64,000 nt of DNA from Xestospongia bergquistia (GCA_963965975.1 OZ014411.1:15838446-15902445), one strand, 5' to 3'. Shown: positions 35,311 to 48,149, counted from the first letter of the stretch. A program made the numbers and translations. The notes: generated from the sequence alone by a model not told the origin.

Positions 35311-36253
35311 ATGATGACTAGTAGTTTTGCTTCAATGTTTCTCCTCCTGTTATTAGTAATGGTAAATTATTATAATTAATACCATATATAATAGTCACTG
35401 TGGTTTAATTGTATATTAATTAGTATGGCTTGATAGTCTATCAAATGTACAGCAATGTATTATTTTATGTAATAGGTTTTGATTATAAAGTTGTAGTCAG
35501 ATAACATATGCTGATAGGACACTATGTTTGACTTAACTTATATAGTAATACCAGGAAAGTATATGGTACTGCATTCAAGTCAATATTGTTGTTGTACATG
35601 TCTTGTTGTAGTTCACATTTTAACAACCTCAGAAGCAACAACAGTGGATGTAATACCCGAATTCTTATATGTGCTAATCAAGGGAGTATTGCACAGTCCT
35701 GTGTGTATTCTAATATTATTAACAGTGATACTGTTAGTTTTGGTCTGGGAAATGTTGCAAGTGGTCTGACTAATTCAGTTCAAGTTACTATACCAGAACC
35801 ATTACTTAATGTGAGTTTATAAAGTTAACATTACATCATAAGACACCAAAATATACATTATATTGTTATTATATCATTATATGTAAATTCAATTTTATAA
35901 GCTGTATTTATTATTTCTACGAATTAGTCTTATATATTTCTACAAATAGTTTATGTTGAATTGATATAATCCTTAAAGTCAACATTACCTATTACATTAA
36001 TTTAAATATTAATACAGTCAGACTAATGTAAACGTCAACATTAAAGTCTTTGATGATAATTGAATAATCTGAACTGTTAATCCAAGTCACATTATTAACA
36101 ATCAAGCTAACCTGCAGTAACCCAAGTAGCTGGTACTTTTAGTTCTGACACAACAGTCAATGAAAGTGATAGCAATGTTATATCATTATCATATGCTACT
36201 AGAATAGAGTGTGCCACAAACTGCACTGGATAATACTGGACATTATACTAGAT
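35311..36253 (+). pseudogene. Delta pseudogene (signal peptide, MNNL, partial DSL)
   Basis: Exon 1 (35311-35361) still encodes a good signal peptide (MMTSSFASMFLLLLLVM) with a donor. Exon 2 (35501-35810) begins ITYADR and shifts frame within its first ten codons through a one-base loss, so TAA follows soon after. The later part is still readable in another frame (GCNTRILICANQGSIAQSC). The exon 3 remnant (36022 to about 36253) has stops early (after DDN) and loses the DSL core between ECATN and the GHYT part. No EGF exons, membrane span or tail follow. It is the middle member of the array and is clearly non-functional as a ligand. Confidence 0.85.
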
Positions 36254-39200
36254 TCAATTGTATGGCTACTATGTAATGTTTTTCTTCTTGCAATTCCTAT
36301 TTGAGATGCTTTGTCATTTGAAATTAGCCCTGACTTAATAAACGATAATGTTGACATTTCTCATATGCTTCCACACACTCAATTGTTAATATGACTGTAT
36401 CTGAGACCATCCTATATTCATTTAAAGAAATTTTTTCAGTCACCTGCTTAGGGCTTGTAAATAATTTATATGAAAATCAAGGAAGAAACAATGCATGTAT
36501 GTTCATTATCATGTACAGGTAGACCAGTATAAAATACATGGTAGCCTGAAGTGGCTGAAACAGGACTTGTGTCCTTTACTTTGAAGAGTATCATCTCCTT
36601 ACAATAAAAGAAACATGAACAAAGAAACACTTTAACCATTTCTCAGATACAAGAAGCCAAAATTGCTGTTCACAATAGCCTCTAATTCCATGATAACCTT
36701 CTTTAAACCTATTAATGAAAACCAAATAATTTCCAACAATAAAAACAAACATTAATGTAAATCTAAAATTGTCTGCTTAAATATTAGCTTTAAAGTAATT
36801 ATGCTATTCAATAAACTACTATTTATAAGTAAAATACTCCTTTAGTAAATAGAATTAACAATAATTCATCTTGTAATGCAGTATTATGATATTTCTTTTA
36901 TTACTATGAAGACACTGGTGATCTTAAAGATTGCTTGGCCCTTCAATTAAGTAGCTATTATAGTATATTACATACCGGTATATACAATGTATGTAAAGAT
37001 ATTCATAATAGTATTATTGTTGTGGTCTTGTTTGAAATGCCTTGCAATAATTTCTAATTTCATAATTCCTTCAGAAGTTGTATTCACTTAATTAAGTAAG
37101 ATGTTGATTTCTAATATTTCATTTAATTAATTAATTCTATAGATTGTCTCAAAGACATCTCTTATAGTACAATATGGAAAGAAATAGTTGCTGGCACTCT
37201 GTTGACTAATGATATGAAGTATGATGATTTTGTTTATTTTCTATTCTAGAATTTTGTCTTTGTCAAATGTCTCAAAAACAAGAGAATATTGTTATATTAT
37301 GTACAAGAGGTGCTACCAAACAATGTGAATGTATTAACAATATTTATCAGGTATAACAACAAATACACAATATGGTGACAGTCAATTATTTTAGAATAAT
37401 CTGTTTATATTGTCATTATTCAATCTTTTCTTTTTTTAATCAGTACCAATCTCCTTTCTTTTGTTGGCAATGTTGTCTTATGTATACTAGACAGTGATAG
37501 AGACTATTATCCTGAAAACATATTGAGCTCTTATACTAACAATAACACAGATGACTATTACATTAAGTTCTAATATCAACATTGTAATTGATGTTACATT
37601 TGTCATATTTATATTAGGATAATTGTCCATAATCCTGATCAAAATCAAACAGTCTGCCAAAGTTTGCCATATAAGATGAAATGAATTTATCTCTAACTAG
37701 TTACTGTTTTCTACTTATATAGTTTTCTGGTCATTCCTTTGGTCCTGTGATGGCTGGATTTAATATGAGCTAATACACCTGTAGATATAACTGATAGACA
37801 ACTTTGTCCTGGCCAAGCTGATATATTATATATTTGAAAGAAAGTCAGTGAATGCTATTGTTTTCTTAACTTATGATATAATGTTTTAATGTTTGTTATT
37901 GTAGGATTAACAATATGTACTTGTATTAAAGTGGATATAAGGAGTGATTGTAGCTAATGTACTAGATTATTTGAATGTTAAATTGTCAGAATTATTTAAA
38001 TCAGGAATTTATTGAAAAAATAAAGAGCTGTAGTTTGCCTTTGATTATTTGGCTAATGATATCTTTTCTTCTAATGAATTGACTCAAATTTCCCCAGTCA
38101 TTTCAAATTTAGCAGACACCACTGGATAAACATCACCAAACCAAGTTTCTCTTTTACCATCTTATATAAATACTACTAACAATATTGTCACTGTGTTTAA
38201 AAATTATTGAAAACATATAATGTCACTTTTATGTAGGAGAAAGTACAGGAAGTGTGGTACTGCCATGTACTAATAAACTGACATTGTTATTAAGCTGACA
38301 ATATGGCAGTAAGAATATATAATGCATCTATATTTAAAATACAATCATCAAAGAACAGCATGCTAATTATAAACCATATTTATTGACATGACTAGCTACA
38401 GCAAATTTGCTATAATACTAGTTGTTAAATTTAGTTATTTAAGGACGTGAACACTGACCATACACTTAATATGCATGAACATGACTATCAATGTAAAATT
38501 AAACCATAGTATTTGTAACAGATAGTAAACATCTAAAAATGGACACTCTTAGTTGGAGTTAAAATATTTGTAACATACCGTAAAGATGTCCGTATAGTTA
38601 ATTATACATTATATCTCTCATGCACAAACAAACTGAGCAATAGCATAAATAAAATCAAGTTATACTATGTGACAAATTAGACATACTACATAGTGTGGGA
38701 TATCTGATAACTCATATTATACAACCACATTAATAATTACATATAATTTCCAATTATTTGGTATCATCTGTTAAAATTAAAGTATTGTTTCATGACTAAT
38801 CACCTTTTGTGATACACTTTCAAAATACTTATTTTGTAGTGTTGAGTGTGTGAACTATTTAATTCAAATCATGAACTTTATCATTTTGCTACACATTATT
38901 AATAATTGTTTTATTAACCAATTCATAGTCACTTATGTTATATACATTCCTACAATCTAAGAAAATATTCTGATATATTCATAGTTATTATATATTTGTA
39001 ACCACATTGTACTAGATCATTTACATCACTGTAACAATAATAATGTGAACATAAATATAATGTGACAAAAGAATATGATGAGTTATAATTATATCTTGAA
39101 GTAAATTGAGTGTAGATCTATAAATGACTATAGTGACATTATATGGCAGTTAATGATAGATATTGCAATAAGAACATATAATGCATTAGGTTTAAAATGC

Positions 39201-40074
39201 AACTATCAAAGATTAAATTGTGTTAGGAACTGTAGGGGCTGTAGGGACCAATATCCTCTAAACTTTTATGCTAACCTTATTTTACAGAGCATGCTCACTA
39301 CACTACATATTTGTTGACTAAAGAGTAGTTTATGGTTATTATCTTATCATTCAATAATACTAATATTATAATTTGCACCCACATGATTTGGTGTGTGTGT
39401 GTGGGTGTGATTTTGTTGGCCTCTCATAGCATTTGTAACATGTAATGTATACTCTTAGTTGAAGTTTAGATATTTGTACCATATACTTCAAAGATGTTGT
39501 TTATACACTATATCTCCCATGTAAAACAAACAAACTGAACAATAATATTTATGAAAACAAGTTATGTTATGTATCAAACTAAACATATCACATCCAGTAG
39601 TGTGGGATATCTGATTATGATAACTCATATTATATAAACACATTAATAATTGCATGCAATTTTCCCTTTTTTGGTATCATCTGTTCAAATTAACATATTG
39701 ACTTTATGACTTGATATCTTTGTGATACACTTGCAAAATAACTATATTTATAATCTTATGTTGTAGTGTTGAGTGTGTGAACTATTTAACTCAGATCATG
39801 AACTTAATTATTTTGCTATATATTGTTGATAATTGCGATTGTTTTATTAACTAATTCATAATCACTTTTGTACATGCATCCCTACAAACTGCATTGGAAT
39901 ATAATAACAAGATAGTCACAATATATTATTTTGATTAATTACTACTATAGAATTGACTATCAACAAATCACTTCTCAAAATCGACATTTGTGTGATATGA
40001 AGGATTGTCCTATTATAGCCCTCATATCGACTAATCCTATATCTTGCAAATGAATGAGAAGAATTTATTAATTA
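36254..40074. other. Delta B upstream flank with an internal duplication
   Basis: Positions 36880-37240 repeat 19970-20340, and 37280-40070 repeat the Delta A flank (23894-25640) with expansions. Within it, a block around 38580-38960 is repeated at about 39480-39900. This includes the AAGATGT..TATACA..CTATATCTC words and the TGCTACA..ATTAATAATTG..TTTTATTAAC segment. 37143-37218 is the possible HRM-like segment noted at 20243. No intact gene was recognised. Confidence 0.55.
38998..39330 (+). repeat. Delta-flank segment repeated at 57540-57890
   Basis: About 330 bp match 57540-57890 closely, starting with ACCACATTGTACTAGATCAT here and AGCCACATCACACTAGATCA there. The second copy lies between the two receptor genes, linking the Delta array to the receptor array. 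Confidence 0.8.
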
Positions 40075-40240
40075 ATATACATTTCCTTTTCGCTACTTTG
40101 AATTCTATTATAAGGAGGAGTTTGTTCTTTACTTGATTCACGTGAGATGCAAATTATAATTATTTAGTTACTGACATTCGTAATCTAAACATTCACTGTT
40201 CATCACAATACTGGATTAACTACTAAGAGAAGCAGGAAAG
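40075..40240 (+). promoter_or_regulatory. Delta B promoter region and non-coding first exon
   Basis: This is the paralogue of 25640-25803. It has CACGTG at 40139-40144 and, directly downstream, a perfect octamer ATGCAAAT at 40147-40154 (POU-type site). In Delta A the corresponding bases are ATACAAAT. The first exon probably ends at 40240 before GTATGAAAG. The acceptor lies at 42145, ten bases before the start codon, giving an intron of about 1.9 kb. Confidence 0.5.
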
Positions 40241-42155
40241 GTATGAAAGATGTCTATGATAGTTATGTGTAATTTGATAATTTAGTTATTAAGTTTATTT
40301 AGAGACTTTAATATATTAGTATTGACATATTTTATATATATAGTATTTGTTTGATATGAGGCACAGCACATGATGAGATAGATTCATCAAATGTTAAATT
40401 TGTCTTCACAACAAGTCAATATATCATTATGATTTAGCAATGACTATTATAATAACCAGCTTGTTTTAACTAACATTCTTGCAGTATATACATAGAGGAA
40501 GCAGTGATTTTTCATTACCTACACATTATGTTACCATACAGTTTAAATATACCATGTTATACATAATACAGGAACTGTGAGTATGACTTCAATATAAGAT
40601 TTACACTTCATAGAAATTTTATCTGTCAGTAGTATTTTATCTGTCAGTTGAGGTTATAAGGTGATATCTTTATGGGCTTAGATACTATACTAACTATTAC
40701 TATAATATAGTGTAGATAGCTAATTATTATATTAATAATATTTTGAGTCTTCCAGTTTAATTGAATCCATTGGAAACTTTTATTGACTACTCTAATTATA
40801 ACTATACTATTATAATTACAGTCATACCTTTGTCTTTTAGTTTTAATAAATCATATGATTGATGACATCCTAGATTTGGGTCATTCTGATTGGTTAGTCC
40901 AAAATTAGCTCAAATACAAGGAATTGGACTAATGTCATTAGAGCTCCTTTCTAACAATTTATTGTATTACTTTTAACAGACATGATAATATTAACTACTT
41001 AATGGTACCATCAATATGTTATAAATAGTTTACTGATAAAATACAACATAAACAAATAACTATCATAATAATAACTTTAGATCCTAAATACACAATAGAA
41101 TTTAGTGGGTGTATCTGTATGAGACTATACAATTGTTTTCAAATCATATTCATATTCCTTAAAACAAATTAAAATATGAACATTAAATTAATTTATACTT
41201 ACAAAAAATTCCCAATTTTTTGATAAATCAACATATTAAGTAGCTAGATTTACAATATCAGATATATTGTATATATAAGATCTAAAGTTATTATTATGAT
41301 AGTTGTTTGTGTATGTTTATATCATATCAATAAACTACTTAGAACACATTGATGATGTCATTAAGTACTTCATTCTACCATGTCTGCTAACAGTAATACA
41401 ATATATTATACTGTGTCTTTTTCCTATATAACAAACACCTTTTTTGTCTGACTATTTAATTTTAGAGAATATTGTTAAGTTTTCATTGTATAAATGACTT
41501 TATTTGCACTATGATGTGGTTTGTTAGCTGAGCTATCATACTAAATGTTACTATAGTAGAGTAGGTCACACAATATTTAATTTGAGGATTCCATTTTGTA
41601 GTTAGAACATTTATCAAATGCATAGTATAAAATGACTTTTTTTGTGCTATGATGTAGTAAGTTTGTTGGCTAAGCTATCATACTAAGTGTTATTATAGTA
41701 GAGTAGGTCACACACCATTTCATTTGAGGATTTCACTTTGTAGTTGGAAAACTTATCAAATAAAGTATCACAGAGATTAATCAAACTGTAAAGTTATTAT
41801 ATTGACAGCTGCTATATAGTATTTATATCTTATTATTACACTACTTAGATAGACACTATATATTCTAATGTCATATGTCAACTCAAAAACTCACAATAGG
41901 TTACTAATGTATTAATCATAAAAGTTATTATTTCTTTTATATCAGATTAGTGCTTTAGTGTTTAATGTTTAGAGTACAAGATTTAGCTAAATATAGTTGA
42001 TTATATTTGTATGTTATATAAATAAAATTTTGGGAAATTAATACTAAATTGTTTATTAAATGATCAATTACTCTAAATTTTTGATTGTTTAGCTAAAAAT
42101 TGGTTATAAACAATGTTTTACTTACTATTAATTCATAACATTTAGGTCAATCATT

Positions 42156-45100
42156 ATGGCTAGTACATCTATACTAATCTTTATACTCTTATCATCAGTA
42201 ATGGTAAATGTTTTTACAATTAATTCATTACTATATCATACATTTGAACAGTAGTATTTTTGGCACAGTAGAATAGTGTTATTAAACCTTGTTCATTATA
42301 TAGATATCATATGCTGATTGGACACTTTATGTTAGACTTAACTCCTATAGTAATACAAGGAAAGTATATGGTACTGGAAGTAATCGATATTGTTGTTGTA
42401 CATGTCCTTCCACCTGTTGTAGTTCAAATGTTAATAGTCTTACTTGTAGCAATGGTGGATGTAATACTCGAATTCTAATATGTGCTAATCAAGGGAGTAC
42501 TGCACAGTCCTGTGTGTATTCTAATATTATTAACAGTGATACTGTTAATTTTGGTCAAGGAAATGTTGCAGGTGGTCTGACTAATCCAGTTCAAGTTGCT
42601 GTAGCAGGACCATTGCTACTTAATGTAAGTTTATAAAATCACTATATGAAAATCATGTCTAACAAATATAACAGCTTCACTTAATGATAGTAACTATAAT
42701 CATAAAAGGTTATTGTTGAATAGAAACATTGTATATATTGTTTATATTACTACAGAGTAATGTAAAAGTCAACATTGAAGTCCTTGATGACAATGGAGAA
42801 AGCTCAACTGTTAATCCAACTCGTATTCTTAATTCTCAAGCTAACTTGCAGTCACCTCAAGTATCTAGTACTTTTAGTTCTGACACAACAGTCAATGAAG
42901 GTGGTAGCAATGTTATATCATTATCATATGCTACTAGAATAGAGTGTGCTACAAACTACTATCAGTCAGACTGTGCTGTATACTGTATACCAACTAATGA
43001 TACTACTGGACATTATACTTGTGATACTAATGGTAACAAGATCTGTTTACCAGGCTATACTAATACAAGTAACAACTGTCTTGATGGTATGTTGTTATAT
43101 TCTGTTTACAATTGTTCGCAAGTGTTATTGTAACTAAATTTGTAAAATCTTGTAGTATCTGTTATTGTTTATATTTATGACAATCTCATTATCATTAGGT
43201 GTTATAACTTGCAGAGAAGGTTGTCATCCAGTTGGTGGCTATTGTGATCAACCTGGACAATGTCAATGTAATAGTGGTTGGTCTGGTACTAACTGTAGTG
43301 TTCCTGATTGTCCTAATGAGTGTCAAAATGGTGCTTGTAATATACCTAAAAACTGCGTCTGTAATGATGGGTGGAGTGGAGCGAACTGTACTCAACCAGT
43401 ATGTCATCAGAAATGTAATCCAACTGGAGGACTATGTACAGCACCTGATACATGTATATGTTTTGTTAAATGGACTGGTGGACTCTGTGATGTTGAGACA
43501 GGTATGATTTATATTATAATAATTAACTACCACATATATAATTATGTTAAAGATGGAGACCAAAACCACTAAAATATATGTGACTACATTACTCTGCTTT
43601 TAAAAATAATTAAATATATACAACTAGGAATATGTATTTTAATCATAAAATTTAGTGTTAATATTTAGTGTGTATAAATTATCGCAATTACAGGATATAC
43701 TATTATACCTACTATTAATTGTCTGTACAATTAGTACAGACAATTAATAGTTAGAGATATATTTGTATTTTATTTTGAGTAATATGTGCTTTATGTTAAT
43801 TGTTATTTATCATTAATAGCAATAATTTGCAGAGAAAGTTGTCATCCAGTTGGTGGCTATTGTGATCAACCTGGACAATGTCAATGTAACAGTGGTTGGT
43901 CTGGTACTAACTGTAGTGTTCCTGACTGTCCTTATGAGTGTCAAAATGGTGCTTGTAATGTACCTAATAACTGTGTCTGTAATGATGGATGGAGTGGAGT
44001 GAGCTGTACTCAACCAGTATGTCATCAGAAATGTAATCCAATTGGAGGACATTGTACAGCACCTGATACATGTACATGTAATGCTGAGTGGACTGGTGGA
44101 CTCTGTGATGTTAAGAGAGGTATGATTTTAATTAAATTATTCAATTAAAAACCTCGTGAATTTTTAGTTATCTTAATAAACACCACTCTCTCACTACATA
44201 GACTATGTTTGTAATTTTAAAGTTTGAGTGAACATTTTTTTAGCATTGAAGGTAGATGCTGATATGAAATCATCATCATTGCATCAAAGTTATTGATTTT
44301 GACTACATTAATATATCCACTACTACCTTAGTAATTGCATGGTAGCAATGCTTATGTAGAGATGGCCCAGATCAATTAGCCAAAAACGCTGAATATCCTA
44401 GCTAAGACACATTAGAACCTCTTAATATTTGGTAAGGTTTCTTTCTAAAGTCTCAGGGATTTCGCAAAATCCTTATATACACAATCTTACTGTAACATAT
44501 ATATATTTACACATACACAATATAGTGCCATAAAGGTTGAGGTTGCTCACTAATCTCTCATTGTTTTCTATTGAAATTTGACAAGAATAGACTATTTTCC
44601 TGTTTCTTCACCTTTAAAATATTCACGATCATCATTAAGTTGTGCTAGCTAAGACATAATTTGATTGTGAATTGTTAGCATGGTTTTCTTATATTCAAAT
44701 ATATAAAGAATACAGCCTATATTTATTATATAGCAATCCTGTCCCAACTAGTAGAATCACACATACATCAACTCAGACCAACCTATATCTATCAATAATA
44801 TATAAATAATGAGTTTATTCTAAAGAAATATATATTACCAATAAATCAATCTTATGCAATTAAAATTGAACATCTATAACTATGACTTAGTAAATTAAAA
44901 ATAAAGTAAATAATGTGTTTGTTCTAATAAATCTGTAGTTTGAGATCTACCAATAACACTTAAGCCTTGACATTTGAACTTGAATGATTTGATGCTACAT
45001 TTCTCTGGGCTGTGAAACACTTCCTTTAAACAAAATTTGGGATCAATTAATTTTTAAAAAATTTCTAAGCAACAATATAAATGTAGGGATGTACAATCTT

Positions 45101-46484
45101 TTAAAAGGAATAAAAACAATATAGTAGATGTGGCAGTTGTATCATCACTACATAATAGTATTGGCACACAGAGTGAAGAAAGTCGTTAAAAAATGTGTCA
45201 TTATAAGATATTGGTGCATTCTGTCTTCACCTCTGCTATAAAAAAAATGATACAGCTGTCATCCCTATTATCATATTTGTATTTCTTTGTAAAGGACTAA
45301 CTTTGCTGTCACTTTTAAAAATGTTTATTTATATTTTACCACTAATAGAAATAATATGCAAAGAAGGTTGTCATCCAGTGGGAGGTTCTTGCAACCAGTC
45401 TGGACAGTGCCAATGTATTAGTGGTTGGTCTGGTACTAACTGTAGTGTTCCTGACTGTTCTAATGAGTGTCAAAATGGTGCTTGTAATGTACCTAACAAC
45501 TGTGTCTGTAATGATGGATGGAGTGGAGTGAGCTGTACTCAACCAGTATGTCATCAGAAATGTAATCCAACTGGAGGACAATGTACAGCACCTAATAAAT
45601 GTACATGTTTTGCTAATTGGACTGGTGGACTCTGTGATGTTCTAATATGTCAGACAGGTATATGATAGTACAATACAACACCCAAGTTAAAATATCAGTC
45701 ATAGTATTTTTATAATAACTGCTATTCCTGTTACATGTATCCTGTTTCATTTGATGTGACTATATTAGTAATTATTGTGAACTTGTTTTATTTCAAGGAA
45801 AAGGTGGATTAGGAGGATCAAATGAATTATTGGGAAGCTGTAATACTTCATTGATATTGGCTGCTGTTCGTCATGGTATAAGTGATGAATGTAATGATAG
45901 CAGTTCTGATAGTGATGGCTGGACATTGATTGGAATTATGGCCACAACCGTTGCCAATGTGTTACTAAATGTTATTGTACTAATGATTTTGTTGATGATA
46001 TGTATTTGCTACTTCACTTGTAAAACAAAGTCAACAACAACAAACAATTTGGAACTGAAAAGTGAGTATATTACTAGGTCACTACAAAAATTAGAATCCT
46101 ATCATTTTAAATATGATATAGCATTTAAAGTTATGTGTAATATTAATGACAAATCTTTTTGAATTATTTTTGGAGTCAATTAATGTGTAGTACAATATGA
46201 GACTTTTAAAAGATTATATGTGTATTATAATAATATATGTATACACACATATATATACATAGGGTGAACTAACACTGAACACTACATAAAAAAGCAGGAA
46301 AAAAATTTGTGAAGTAGTTTTCATAAGAAGTAGTTTGTTTGAGTCAAATAGTACTACAGTACTCCTGACTTGTTATACTACATGTACATTGCCACAAAAA
46401 ATGTTGTATAATATAAACTAGTTATTATATAAGCAATAAATATTGTGAAATTTCTTTTCTACAGAAGTCATATCCAGTGATTGA
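42156..46484 (+). CDS. Delta B: DSL-family Notch ligand, 631 aa, nine EGF repeats, short tail
   Basis: Eight exons join in phase: 42156-42203, 42304-42624, 42756-43086, 43199-43501, 43820-44119, 45349-45657, 45798-46061, 46465-46484. Signal peptide (MASTSILIFILLSSVM), MNNL region and DSL domain (ECATNYYQSDCAVYC, GHYTCDTNGNKIC) are almost identical to Delta A. Exons 4, 5 and 6 each encode three EGF modules, giving nine. Exon 6 lies beyond a 1.2-kb intron and is the most diverged. Exon 7 has a low-complexity GGLGGSNELLG linker, an acidic Ser-rich stalk, and a membrane span (IGIMATTVANVLLNVIVLMI). The best 3' splice gives a tail of only about 20 residues ending KKVISSD, without the NPAY and NYDN of Delta A. 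A longer tail from an exon I missed is possible. It would be a membrane-bound Notch ligand with altered endocytic control. Confidence 0.85.
43712..43750. repeat. Perfect 17-bp inverted repeat in Delta B intron 4
   Basis: CTATTAATTGTCTGTAC and GTACAGACAATTAATAG are separated by AATTA. Delta A has only the right arm at the corresponding place (about 28934-28955). Delta B therefore gained the left arm as an inverted copy. Confidence 0.85.
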
Positions 46485-47212
46485 GAAATTTCAAGAAGCT
46501 TACAGTCTGGACATTTGCAAGCACGTTTTAGTAATATATGACTAATTATACAGATAGTATAGACAGCTTTTTTGTTTAGTATTTCACAAGATAGAACACA
46601 TCCACTAATTTCATCATTGCAATTAGACTAGTCACATAATAATCATAATAATTTTTAAGTGTTTTTAGACTTTGTTTTTAGTAAAAATAAAATTAAAAAT
46701 GATGGAATGTGTGCATACGTGATACGTGCACTGATTACTGCAGTATGTGTATTTTTAGAATATTTCAATTTCAAATTATAATCTTCAAAATGATTTATTG
46801 ATTATATAGCCCATTAATTTATTTACATCTCAAAAAACTTAACTATGAACTCCAAATGAAACTTTTTCATTTTCAAAGTATTCTTCCATTTTGATCTCTC
46901 CATTTACAACTAATTCATTGCCTTTACACATTGCCATTTCTATTTATACTGATAATTGCTATAATAAAAACTGTTTTGCCAATAATAAAGTTCTAACATA
47001 TCTACTTATATTTATACCCAAACTATCAAAATCAAAATTATCAGTTTATAGAGTACACACTAAATTAAAGTTTACATTTAATTGTACTAGAGTAGTATAT
47101 TAATAGGTGTTTCAGTACATTGATCTACTAAGTAGGCATTGTATTAGACCAAAAAGAGTTGCCAAACCTAACTCTACAACATTAGCCTTTTAAGTCAGAT
47201 ATGTGGCCCTGT
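46485..47212. other. Delta B 3' flank, no gene recognised
   Basis: This stretch is AT-rich with several AATAAA-type hexamers (for example at about 46686) that could serve as polyadenylation signals. No coding signal was seen. Confidence 0.4.
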
Positions 47213-47560
47213 GTGGAGGTTAAAATTGATGAATCTAAATTTAGAAGCAGAAAATACAGCAGAGGCAGTATAGTGAAGGGCATTGGGTGTTTAGTGTAAA
47301 CTCCATTTTTGTGAAAGGCATAGGAAGAGATGCAGCCACTCTATATATGTTCCCAATTATAGAGAGGTACATTCATCCTGAAAGCATCATTTACAATGGT
47401 GAGTGGAGGGCCTATTGCGGAAAACAGGATATAATTGAGAAAAACTACACCTATGTCACTGGGAACCACACTGCAATAATTTGTTGATCCTGGTACTAGA
47501 CAAAATGCTCCAATGGTGAGATGAAGTGCTTCAAAGATGAAGTGAAGAGAAAGTGTTGAG
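47213..47560 (+). pseudogene. Merlin (IS1016/ISXO2-like) transposase fragment
   Basis: Three frames carry successive parts of one DDE domain. 47213-47282 reads VEVKIDESKFRSRKYSRG, with the first catalytic Asp in IDESKF. 47281-47484 reads GHWVFSV, then GRDAATLYMFPIIERYIHPE and SIIYNGEWRAYCG. Family members usually have a D before the W..Y block (SD.W.AY), but here it is N-G-E-W. From 47478 comes FVDPGTRQNAPMVR, matching the NHS..FVDP..G.HT..IE block, then a stop. Two frameshifts and a missing N-terminal zinc domain show it is dead. Terminal inverted repeats were not located. Confidence 0.75.
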
Positions 47561-48149
47561 AAGATGGAGGTAATACCACAGCAAGTCACACATTCACTTA
47601 ACCCTGAAATACTGACAATCAGGCAAAATTTTGGAAATTGATCACACATACCTATGATATGAAATAGACAGACATCATAACAACAACAACAATAATAATA
47701 ACAATAATAAGAGAGAGAAAGAGAAGAGAGTTATATAATGATCAATAAAAAGAAAAATAGAGTAGAACAAAATAAAGATCGATAAAAACAAAAAAGAATT
47801 GTGATTAATCCATCTGTTCCTCCAGACATCCACAACCAGCAAGGTAGATTGAACATGTTAAATTTTAAGCATCACATTTACCTTAGAAGAAGGAAACATA
47901 AGGATTTAGTAGTTCCTATTTTCTGTCCCATACATCCATCATAATATTTAATACAGCTGTCAATTGTTTCTCCATTATTAATGTCATGATCATATAGTCA
48001 AGTAGCTTGTGAACTACGTGAAGTAACAAAATTATATCAGATAGTATCTACAACAACCATTTTTTATGGGCCCCATACCATACCCACAAGAGCCTGAAGA
48101 CTATATATATATATGTACACACATATATATTATATGTATATATGTATAT
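47561..48149. other. Non-coding with simple repeats
   Basis: An AAC/AAT/AG-rich low-complexity tract lies at about 47680-47730, and a TA/TG-rich tract at 48104-48160. No exons were recognised. Confidence 0.5.

Noticed and set aside
47680-47730. Possible short CRISPR-like repeat
   Set aside because: It is only an AAC/AAT/AG microsatellite with no unique spacers.
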